A DNA stretch of 34,994 bases from DAOMOP01 sp035444405 (GTDB lineage: Bacteria; Pseudomonadota; Gammaproteobacteria; Burkholderiales; Rhodocyclaceae), in contig DAOMOP010000016.1 in the NCBI GenBank assembly GCA_035444405.1, positions 1 through 34,994 of the forward strand. Reading direction: 5' to 3'. The translations under genes and the position numbers were made by a program. This document shows positions 1-5,977 of this stretch, one piece after another. The notes below the pieces were generated by a model that saw nothing but the letters and a program-made list of their open reading frames with translations, was not told the origin of the DNA and did no database searches. Within the stretch, counting starts at the first letter, position 1; each line of letters opens with the position of its first letter.

Positions 1-359
1 CCTGCGAGCGCAAGCAGTTCGGCAAGCCGATCGCCGAGTTCCAGCTCATCCAGGCGATGCTGGCCGACAGCAAGGCCGAACTCTACGCCGCACGCTGCAT
101 GGTGCTCGACGCTGCGCGCCGCCGTGACCAGGGTCTGGATGTCGGCACCGAGGCCTCGTGCGCGAAGATGTTCGCCTCCGAGGCCTGCGGCCGCGTGGCC
201 GACCGCGCGGTGCAGATATTCGGCGGCGCGGGCTACCTCTCCGAATACGGTATCGAGCGCTTCTACCGCGACGTGCGCCTGTTCCGCCTGTTCGAAGGCA
301 CGACCCAGATCCAGCAACTCGTCATCGCCCGCAACCTGATCCGCGAACACGCGGGTTGA
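1..359 (+). CDS. Acyl-CoA dehydrogenase, C-terminal part (5' end outside window)
   Basis: The reading frame is open from the window edge (first whole codon at base 3) to TGA at 357-359, giving about 118 residues. It is the C-terminal helical domain of a FAD acyl-CoA dehydrogenase. It begins at the family signature ERKQFGKPI and continues through the FAD-contacting stretch QIFGGAGY. It ends with FEGTTQIQ, whose Glu is at the position of the catalytic base in medium-chain-type enzymes. The enzyme would make a 2,3-double bond in an acyl-CoA and pass electrons to ETF. The gene lies 25 nt before livG and appears to share its transcript, which suggests uptake and beta-oxidation-like breakdown of an organic acid. 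The substrate cannot be told from this fragment. Confidence 0.9.
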   Translation, partial: CERKQFGKPIAEFQLIQAMLADSKAELYAARCMVLDAARRRDQGLDVGTEASCAKMFASEACGRVADRAVQIFGGAGYLSEYGIERFYRDVRLFRLFEGTTQIQQLVIARNLIREHAG

Positions 360-384
360 GCGCGCAGCCACCGAGGAGGAGACA

Positions 385-1194
385 ATGACAGACAAGACTG
401 CAGCCGCAGCGAACCCGACGAGCGCCCCCGACCCGATCCTCGAAACGAACGGACTGGTCAAGGAGTTCCGCGGTTTCGTGGCGGTCGATGGCGTCGACCT
501 GAAGGTCCGGCGCGGCCACATTCACGCGTTGATCGGGCCCAACGGCGCCGGCAAGACCACCTGCTTTAATCTGCTCACCAAGTTCCTGCAGCCCACGCGC
601 GGCACGATCCGCTTCAACGGCCGCGACATCACGCGGGAATCGCCCCAGCGCATCGCCCGCATGGGCATGGTGCGTTCGTTCCAGATCTCGGCGGTGTTTC
701 CGCACCTGACCGTGCTCGAGAACGTGCGCATCGCGCTGCAGCGCGAACTCGGCACCACCTTCCATTTCTGGAAATCCGACAGCAGCCTCGATTGCCTCAA
801 CGATCGTGCGATGGCGTTGCTCGCCGAGGTGGGCCTGGAGAGCTATGCGCGCATGGTGACGGTGGAGATGCCCTACGGCCACAAGCGTGCCCTCGAGATC
901 GCGACCACGCTGGCGCTCGATCCCGAGCTGATGCTGCTCGACGAGCCCACCCAGGGCATGGGCCACGAGGACGTGGAACGGGTCATGCAGCTCATCAAGA
1001 AGGTGTCGGCCAAGCGCACCATCCTGATGGTCGAGCACAACATGAAGGTGGTGTCGGGCATCTGCGATGCGATCACCGTGCTCGCGCGCGGGGCCGTGCT
1101 GGCCGAGGGGCATTACGCCGCGGTGTCGTCCAACCCGGCCGTGATCGAAGCCTACATGGGCAGTGAGGCTGCCGAGCTTGCGGGAGCCCATTGA
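385..1194 (+). CDS. livG: Branched-chain amino acid-type ABC transporter ATP-binding protein (LivG)
   Basis: This 269-residue cytoplasmic ATPase powers a LivHM-type permease. The Walker A motif GPNGAGKT is at residues 51-58 and Walker B LMLLDEP at about 182-188. An H-loop follows in MVEHNMKVV. The signature region reads MPYGHKRALEI (about 162-172), a loose form of LSGGQ that is common in LivG. The start is ATG at 385, with a GAGGAGGAG ribosome site at 374-382. Its stop overlaps the livF start by one base (TGATG). In this genome type such systems often import aromatic or dicarboxylic acids rather than leucine. The neighbouring acyl-CoA dehydrogenase and phenylacetate genes point that way, but the substrate is inference. 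Confidence 0.93.
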   Translation: MTDKTAAAANPTSAPDPILETNGLVKEFRGFVAVDGVDLKVRRGHIHALIGPNGAGKTTCFNLLTKFLQPTRGTIRFNGRDITRESPQRIARMGMVRSFQISAVFPHLTVLENVRIALQRELGTTFHFWKSDSSLDCLNDRAMALLAEVGLESYARMVTVEMPYGHKRALEIATTLALDPELMLLDEPTQGMGHEDVERVMQLIKKVSAKRTILMVEHNMKVVSGICDAITVLARGAVLAEGHYAAVSSNPAVIEAYMGSEAAELAGAH

Positions 1195-1901
1195 TGAACG
1201 CCACCGAATACCTGCGCGTGTCCCAGCTGCATGCCTTCTATGGCGAGTCGCACATCCTGCACGGCATGGACTTCAACGTGCGCCGCGGCGAATGCGTGAG
1301 CCTGCTCGGGCGCAACGGCGCGGGCCGCACCACGACGCTGCGCGCGCTGATGGGTCTCACCGGCAAGCGCACCGGCTCGATCATGATCAACGGCCGCGAG
1401 GCGATCGACATGGCGCCGCACCGGATCGCCCAGCTCGGCGTGGGTTATTGCCCGGAGGAGCGGGGCATCTACGCCGCGCTCACCGCCGAAGAGAACCTGC
1501 TGCTGCCGCCGCGTGTCGGCAGCGGCGGCCTGAGCGTCGAGGAACTCTACGAGATGTTTCCCAATCTCGCCGAACGCCGCCACAGCCAGGGCACCCGTCT
1601 GTCCGGCGGCGAGCAGCAGATGCTGGCCCTGGCGCGCATCCTGCGCACCGGCGCGCGCCTGCTGCTGCTGGACGAGATCTCCGAGGGGCTCGCGCCGGTG
1701 ATCGTGCAGAAGTTGGGCGAAATCATCCGCCAGCTCAAGCAGAAGGACTACACGATCGTGCTCGTCGAGCAGAACTTCCGCTTCGCCGCGCCCCTGGCCG
1801 ACCGGATGCTCGTCGTCGAGCATGGCCGCATCGTCGAAGAGGTCGCGCAGCGCGAACTGGCGCACAAGGCAGAACACCTGCAGACGCTGCTCGGCGTATA
1901 G
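1194..1901 (+). CDS. livF: Branched-chain amino acid-type ABC transporter ATP-binding protein (LivF)
   Basis: This 235-residue protein is the second ATPase of the Liv-type importer. The signature LSGGEQQMLALARIL and the Walker B-like LLLLDEISEGLAP are clear. The Walker A motif reads GRNGAGRT (residues 39-46). The lysine that binds ATP phosphates is therefore arginine (R45, codon CGC at 1326-1328), and the Walker B DEP is DEI. The start chosen is ATG 1194 rather than the adjacent TTG 1191, because it gives the usual MNATEYLRVS N-terminus and the one-base overlap with livG. A 62-nt gap separates it from livH. Whether R45 abolishes hydrolysis or is tolerated in this subfamily cannot be said from sequence alone. 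Confidence 0.92.
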   Translation: MNATEYLRVSQLHAFYGESHILHGMDFNVRRGECVSLLGRNGAGRTTTLRALMGLTGKRTGSIMINGREAIDMAPHRIAQLGVGYCPEERGIYAALTAEENLLLPPRVGSGGLSVEELYEMFPNLAERRHSQGTRLSGGEQQMLALARILRTGARLLLLDEISEGLAPVIVQKLGEIIRQLKQKDYTIVLVEQNFRFAAPLADRMLVVEHGRIVEEVAQRELAHKAEHLQTLLGV

Positions 1902-1963
1902 CACGGATCGCGCGACGTTGCGTTGCGCGTCGTCGCGCCACCTCATTATCAGGAGGTTTCCCC

Positions 1964-2854
1964 ATGAACGAACTCTTCGGCATTCCGCTTCCTGCCCTGC
2001 TCGGGCAACTGATGCTGGGCCTGGTCAATGGCTCGTTTTACGCGTTGCTGAGCCTGGGCCTCGCGGTCATCTTCGGCATGCTTCACATCGTCAACTTCGC
2101 CCACGGCGCGCTGTACATGATGGGCGCGATGTTCAGCTGGCTGGCGCTGACCTACCTGGGCATCGGCTACTGGTGGGCGTTGCTGCTTGTGCCGCTCGCC
2201 GTCGCGGTGATCGGCGTCGCGATCGAGCGCTCGCTGCTGCAGTGGATCTACAAGCTCGATCACCTGTACGGGCTGTTGCTCACCTTCGGCCTTGCGCTGG
2301 TGATCGGCGGCGTGTTCCGTCATTTCTTCGGCGCCAGCGGGCAGCCGTACACGATTCCGCCCGCACTCGCCGGCGCGCTCGACCTCGGCTTCATGTTCCT
2401 GCCCAAGTACCGCCTGTGGGTCATCGTCGCGTCGCTGGTGGTGTGCTTCGCGACCTGGTATCTCATCGAGAAGACGCGGCTCGGCGCTTATCTGCGCGCG
2501 GCGACCGAGAATCCGCAGCTCACCCAGGCCTTCGGCATCAACGTGCCGCTCATGGTGATGCTGACCTACGGCTTCGGCGCCGCGCTCGCCGCCTTTGCCG
2601 GCGTGCTCGCCGCGCCGACCGCGCAGGTCAGTCCGCTGATGGGCGCGAACATCATCATCACGGTGTTCGCGGTGGTCGTGATCGGCGGCATGGGCTCGAT
2701 CCTCGGTTCGATCGTCACCGGCCTCGCGCTCGGCGTGCTCGAGGGCTTGACCAAGGTCTTTTACGCCGAAGCGTCCTCGACCGTCGTCTTCATCGTGATG
2801 ATCATCGTGCTGATGCTGCGTCCCGCCGGCCTGTTCGGCAAGGAGGAAAGATAA
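1964..2854 (+). CDS. livH: Branched-chain amino acid-type ABC transporter permease (LivH)
   Basis: This 296-residue inner-membrane permease has about eight hydrophobic segments. It begins MNELFGIPLPALLGQLMLGL and carries the LivH hallmark GLAVIFGMLHIVNFAHGALYM. The EAA-like loop near the C-terminus contains VVVIGGMGSILGSIVTGLALG. Start ATG 1964 follows a full AGGAGG site at 1951-1956. The open frame extends upstream, but over livF in another frame, so the longer versions are not credible. The stop shares a base with livM (TAATG at 2852-2856), indicating translational coupling. LivH pairs with LivM to form the channel energised by LivG and LivF. Confidence 0.94.
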   Translation: MNELFGIPLPALLGQLMLGLVNGSFYALLSLGLAVIFGMLHIVNFAHGALYMMGAMFSWLALTYLGIGYWWALLLVPLAVAVIGVAIERSLLQWIYKLDHLYGLLLTFGLALVIGGVFRHFFGASGQPYTIPPALAGALDLGFMFLPKYRLWVIVASLVVCFATWYLIEKTRLGAYLRAATENPQLTQAFGINVPLMVMLTYGFGAALAAFAGVLAAPTAQVSPLMGANIIITVFAVVVIGGMGSILGSIVTGLALGVLEGLTKVFYAEASSTVVFIVMIIVLMLRPAGLFGKEER

Positions 2855-3795
2855 TGAACACCAGGACTGTTTCCGCCGGCCAGCTCGCCGGTCTCGCACT
2901 GCTCTTGATCGCGCCGGCGCTGGTCTATCCGGTGCTGGTCATGAAGGTGCTGTGCTTTGCGCTGTTCGCGTGCGCGTTCAACCTGCTGCTGGGCTATACG
3001 GGGCTGTTGTCGTTCGGCCACGCGGTGTTCTTCGGCAGCGCAGCCTACCTGACCGGACACGCGCTTGCCGCATGGGAGCTGCCGACGCTCGCCGGTCTCG
3101 CGCTGGGCACGCTCGGCGCGGCGGTGCTGGGCGGGGCGATCGGCGCGCTGGCGATCCGGCGCCAGGGCATCTACTTCGCGATGATCACGCTCGCGCTCGC
3201 GCAGCTGATGTATTTCATCTACCTGCAGGCGCCGTTCACCGGCGGCGAGAATGGCCTGCAGGGGGTGCCGCGCGGCACGCTGTTCGGCCTCGACCTCGCC
3301 GACGACTACCAGCTCTACTACGTCGTGGTGGCGCTGTTCGCCGGTGGGTTCTGGCTGATTCAGCGCACCATCCACTCGCCGTTCGGGCAGACGCTGAAGG
3401 CGATCCGCGAGAACGAGGCGCGCGCGATCTCGCTCGGCTACGACGTCGACCGCTACAAGCTCGTCGCCTTCGTGCTGTCGGCCGCGATCGCCGGCCTCGC
3501 CGGCGCGCTGAAGACGCTGCTGTTCGGCTTCGCGACGCTCACCGACGCGCATTGGCACACCTCTGGCGAAGTCGTGCTGATGACGCTGCTCGGCGGCATG
3601 GGCACGGTGATGGGGCCGGTCGTCGGCGCCGCGGTGATCGTGACGCTGCAGACCGAACTCGCCGACAAGCTCGGCTCCCTGGTGACCGTCGTGATGGGGC
3701 TGCTGTTCGTGTTCTGCGTGCTGGTGTTCCGGCGCGGCATCGTCGGCGAGGGCATCGCGCTGTATCGCCGCATGATCGGCGAGAAGGCGCGCTGA
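2854..3795 (+). CDS. livM: Branched-chain amino acid-type ABC transporter permease (LivM)
   Basis: This 313-residue polytopic permease starts MNTRTVSAGQLAGLALLLIA. It holds the LivM signatures FNLLLGYTGLLSFGHAVFFG and LKAIRENEARAISLGYDV, plus the C-terminal GGMGTVMGPVVGAAVIV loop. ATG 2854 is preceded by AGGAGG at 2841-2846 inside the 3' end of livH. It closes the livGFHM set. No periplasmic binding-protein gene (LivK) follows, since the next gene is paaY on the opposite strand. The binding protein must lie upstream of the window or elsewhere. It is of usual length and intact. Confidence 0.94.
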   Translation: MNTRTVSAGQLAGLALLLIAPALVYPVLVMKVLCFALFACAFNLLLGYTGLLSFGHAVFFGSAAYLTGHALAAWELPTLAGLALGTLGAAVLGGAIGALAIRRQGIYFAMITLALAQLMYFIYLQAPFTGGENGLQGVPRGTLFGLDLADDYQLYYVVVALFAGGFWLIQRTIHSPFGQTLKAIRENEARAISLGYDVDRYKLVAFVLSAAIAGLAGALKTLLFGFATLTDAHWHTSGEVVLMTLLGGMGTVMGPVVGAAVIVTLQTELADKLGSLVTVVMGLLFVFCVLVFRRGIVGEGIALYRRMIGEKAR

Positions 3796-3917
3796 AGCGG
3801 ACGGACCCTGTCCGGTCGCCGGCCGGAGGCGGGCAGGGGAGCTGTGCCGGCCGCCGGCGCCGTGCGCATTACGACCATGGGCCGTCGCATGGGACGCGCC
3901 GTCGGCAAGGTCGAGGC

Positions 3918-3937
3918 GCGGCGGCCGGGGCCGCCGC
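3918..3937. terminator. GC-rich hairpin between convergent livM and paaY
   Basis: GCGGCGG at 3918-3924 pairs with CCGCCGC at 3931-3937 around a 6-nt loop, in the 147-nt space where livM (plus) and paaY (minus) converge. There is no T-run on either side. It may act as a weak two-way terminator; this is inferred from position only. Confidence 0.3.
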
Positions 3938-3942
3938 ACCCG

Positions 3943-4557
3943 TCACGAGTGGCCCTTGACCTCGGCGAGCGGCTTGATGTCGGCCGCCTCGATGCGCCGG
4001 CGGCCGTCCTCGACCGCGGACAGCGCATCGGTCTCGACCATCGTCGCGAGGCAGCGCCGCGCGAGCTGCTGGTAGATGCCGGTGCCGCTCGCCTTCCACG
4101 CCAGCTCGCCGTCGCTGAGCTCGCGCACCAGCCGCGCCGGCGTGCCGGCCACCAGCGAGCGCGGCGGCACGACCATGCCGGCCTTGACGAAGCTGCACGC
4201 GGCGACGAACGACGACTCGCCGATCACCGCGTTATCCATCACCACCGCGTTCATGCCGATCAGCGCGTTGCGCCCGATGCGGCAGCAGTGCAGCACCGCG
4301 CCGTGGCCGACGTGGCCGTTCTCCTCGACGACGGTGTCGTGATCCGGAAAGGTATGGATCACGCAGGTGTCCTGGACGTTGACGCCGGCCTCGAGCACGA
4401 GGCGGCCGAAGTCGCCGCGCAGGCTCGCGCACGGGCCGATATAGCAGCCGGGGCCGACGATGACGTCGCCGATCAGCACGGCCGACGGGTGGACATAGGC
4501 GGTCGGGTCGACGACTGGAACGATGCCGTCGATGGCAAATACGCGGGGTGGTTTCAA
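3943..4557 (-). CDS. paaY: PaaY-like hexapeptide-repeat protein (gamma-carbonic anhydrase family thioesterase)
   Basis: This 204-residue left-handed beta-helix protein has many hexapeptide turns, such as GDVIVGPGCYIGPCASLRGD and VGHGAVLHCCRIGRNALIGM. The C-terminal helical tail contains LARRCLATMVETDALSAVE, as in PaaY. Family knowledge: PaaY accompanies aerobic phenylacetate catabolism and is a thioesterase that removes dead-end CoA thioesters from the ring-epoxide route. The trimeric fold normally carries metal-binding His residues at subunit interfaces. Translation begins at TTG 4557 with a strong AGGAGA site 6 nt upstream; no better ATG exists. It stands alone between livM and a 486-nt gap. 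No other paa (aerobic) genes are visible, so its partner pathway must be elsewhere or it serves the pad route. Confidence 0.88.
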   Translation of the reverse strand: MKPPRVFAIDGIVPVVDPTAYVHPSAVLIGDVIVGPGCYIGPCASLRGDFGRLVLEAGVNVQDTCVIHTFPDHDTVVEENGHVGHGAVLHCCRIGRNALIGMNAVVMDNAVIGESSFVAACSFVKAGMVVPPRSLVAGTPARLVRELSDGELAWKASGTGIYQQLARRCLATMVETDALSAVEDGRRRIEAADIKPLAEVKGHS

Positions 4558-5043
4558 GGTGGTCTCCTGGGCGCGCGGACGTGCGAGAAATCATCGGAAC
4601 GGCAGGCGTGTCGGTGGCCTCATGCCGTGCTGCGGGTTGGCCTTCCGGCATGCTTCGAATGCCCTTGTGAAAGCTGTGTGACAGGCATTGAATCGGGTGA
4701 TGTGGCTACGGAACTGTGTAAGCATATTGCCACAATGGCGTCCTGTAAAGCTGCGCGGGACTGACTGGATGAGCGGAGGTCGGCTTGGTGAACATCGATG
4801 CGGCTTTGCCTGGTTCCATTCGTTAGCGCGATCTGGAGTGCTTAAGCGGCGTTTCGCAAAATGCATGCATTCCGCACGCACGGAACGACAAGCGTCAAGG
4901 TGCTGCTGGAAGACGCGTGCTGGGATAGGTCCGTTCAGGCGCCCGCGACGCACCAGCGCCGCCGCGGCGAGGCCGCCGAGCAGAGTGTCGCATTTGGGTG
5001 CGTGTGTTCGCGCGTGCCGCTGGCCATCCATCCAATCGGTGGC
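4558..5043. other. Long intergenic gap with small palindromes, no supported gene
   Basis: This 486-nt stretch lies upstream of paaY and downstream of the toxin gene. It looks less GC-rich than its surroundings and has no convincing coding signal. The 147-residue plus-strand and 146-residue minus-strand frames across it match nothing I recognise. Visible structure is the 12-bp perfect palindrome AATGCATGCATT at 4860-4871, directly followed by TTCCG/CGGAA arms (4870-4885). The paaY promoter must lie in its left part, but I could not pick a convincing -35/-10 pair. Confidence 0.5.
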
Positions 5044-5541
5044 TCACGGTATGTGCCGCCTCGCATCCTTCAACAGCAAGAGGAGCTGTTGTTCGCGTAA
5101 CGGTGAAGCTTCGAAGCCGAAGCGGCTGTAGAAGCGTGCTGCCTCCTCGTCGATGGGATGGGTGAGCATCGCCCGGACCCCTGCGTGTTCCGCAATCAGC
5201 AAGGTCCGGCGGATGGCGTCCTTCAGCATTCCAATGCCGATGCCGCGCCCCTGCGCCTGCCGGTCGGCGGCGAGCCGCGCCAGGATGACGATCGGAAGCG
5301 GGTAGCTTGCCATGCCCTTGCGGAAGCGCTCGGGGGCGTCCTGCGTGTCGATCTGGCCGACGGTGAGGCTGTAGTAGCCGGTGAGGCGTTCGCCGTGACA
5401 GGCCACGAAGGTCTTGGCCGAACCGCTGCCTTGGGCCTGGAGTGCATGGCGCACCAACCAATCGTTCAAGGATGCTTTGCCGCAGTCGAAGCCTTCGAGT
5501 CGATGATGGGCGCACAGCGGCTGGGGCGCCGACCAGACCAT
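5044..5541 (-). CDS. GNAT-family acetyltransferase toxin (TacT/AtaT-like)
   Basis: This 165-residue GNAT protein begins MVWSAPQPLCAHHRLEGFDCG and has the acetyl-CoA pyrophosphate loop QAQGRGIG. It also contains TGYYSLTVGQI, LPIVILARLAADR and the C-terminal FYSRFGF, all typical of GNAT toxins that pair with DUF1778 antitoxins. Known members acetylate the amino group of aminoacyl-tRNAs and block translation. Its ATG overlaps the antitoxin stop by one base (TGATG on the minus strand at 5540-5543), so the pair is co-translated. The order antitoxin then toxin is standard. All core motifs look intact. The tRNA target cannot be predicted here. Confidence 0.9.
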   Translation of the reverse strand: MVWSAPQPLCAHHRLEGFDCGKASLNDWLVRHALQAQGSGSAKTFVACHGERLTGYYSLTVGQIDTQDAPERFRKGMASYPLPIVILARLAADRQAQGRGIGIGMLKDAIRRTLLIAEHAGVRAMLTHPIDEEAARFYSRFGFEASPLREQQLLLLLKDARRHIP

Positions 5542-5831
5542 CAGGTTTCCCAGGGTGCGTTGCGGGCGAACAGCTCGCGCAGCCCTTCGTTCGGTTGCTC
5601 CGGGCGCTCCAGCAGATCCAGCAGGGCCTGGTACCGTTCACCGGACACCATGAACAGGCGCTGGTCGAGCAGGGTCTGCTCGGCAGCCTGGCAGGCGCTG
5701 TCGAGGATGAAATCGGTCAGCGATTTGTGCGCCACCTCGGCCGCACGGCGCAGCACTGCCTCCTGTTCGGGCGTGGCACGCAGACCGAGACGGGCGGAAC
5801 GGGTCGCGGGGGAAGATGCAATGGCGGTCAT
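5541..5831 (-). CDS. DUF1778 antitoxin (TacA-like, ribbon-helix-helix)
   Basis: This 96-residue protein starts MTAIASSPATRSARLGLRAT, then EQEAVLRRAAEVAHKSLTDF with the following residues ILDSACQAAEQTLLDQ, the pattern of DUF1778 proteins. The N-terminal half forms a ribbon-helix-helix DNA-binding dimer, and the C-terminal tail (LFARNAPWET) wraps the GNAT toxin. It is the first gene of the pair and is expected to repress its own promoter. ATG 5831 is preceded by GAGGTG about 6 nt upstream. The short symmetric element at 5844-5855 lies just ahead of it. The pair sits between paaY and the aldehyde oxidoreductase and has no evident link to either. Confidence 0.88.
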   Translation of the reverse strand: MTAIASSPATRSARLGLRATPEQEAVLRRAAEVAHKSLTDFILDSACQAAEQTLLDQRLFMVSGERYQALLDLLERPEQPNEGLRELFARNAPWET

Positions 5832-5843
5832 GGCGGCACCTCG

Positions 5844-5855
5844 GATCGTTCGATC
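5844..5855. promoter_or_regulatory. Candidate antitoxin operator
   Basis: GATCG at 5844-5848 and CGATC at 5851-5855 form a 5-bp inverted repeat with a TT centre, 13-24 nt upstream of the antitoxin ATG. Ribbon-helix-helix antitoxins bind short palindromes at such positions. Nothing beyond position and symmetry supports it. Confidence 0.3.
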
Positions 5856-5977
5856 TATTGCGTGATGTTAGTACAATCGACGAACGCCGCACAACTGCGC
5901 CGGCCTTCTCAGCTGCACGGACCGGCAGTGGAGGATACGTCGCGCTGGAGCCCAATCGTCGCCAGCGGACCGTCCGC

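Noticed and set aside
4591..5031. 146-residue minus-strand frame in the paaY-toxin gap
   Set aside because: No recognisable domain and no ribosome site; overlaps an equally long plus-strand frame. Treated as noncoding.
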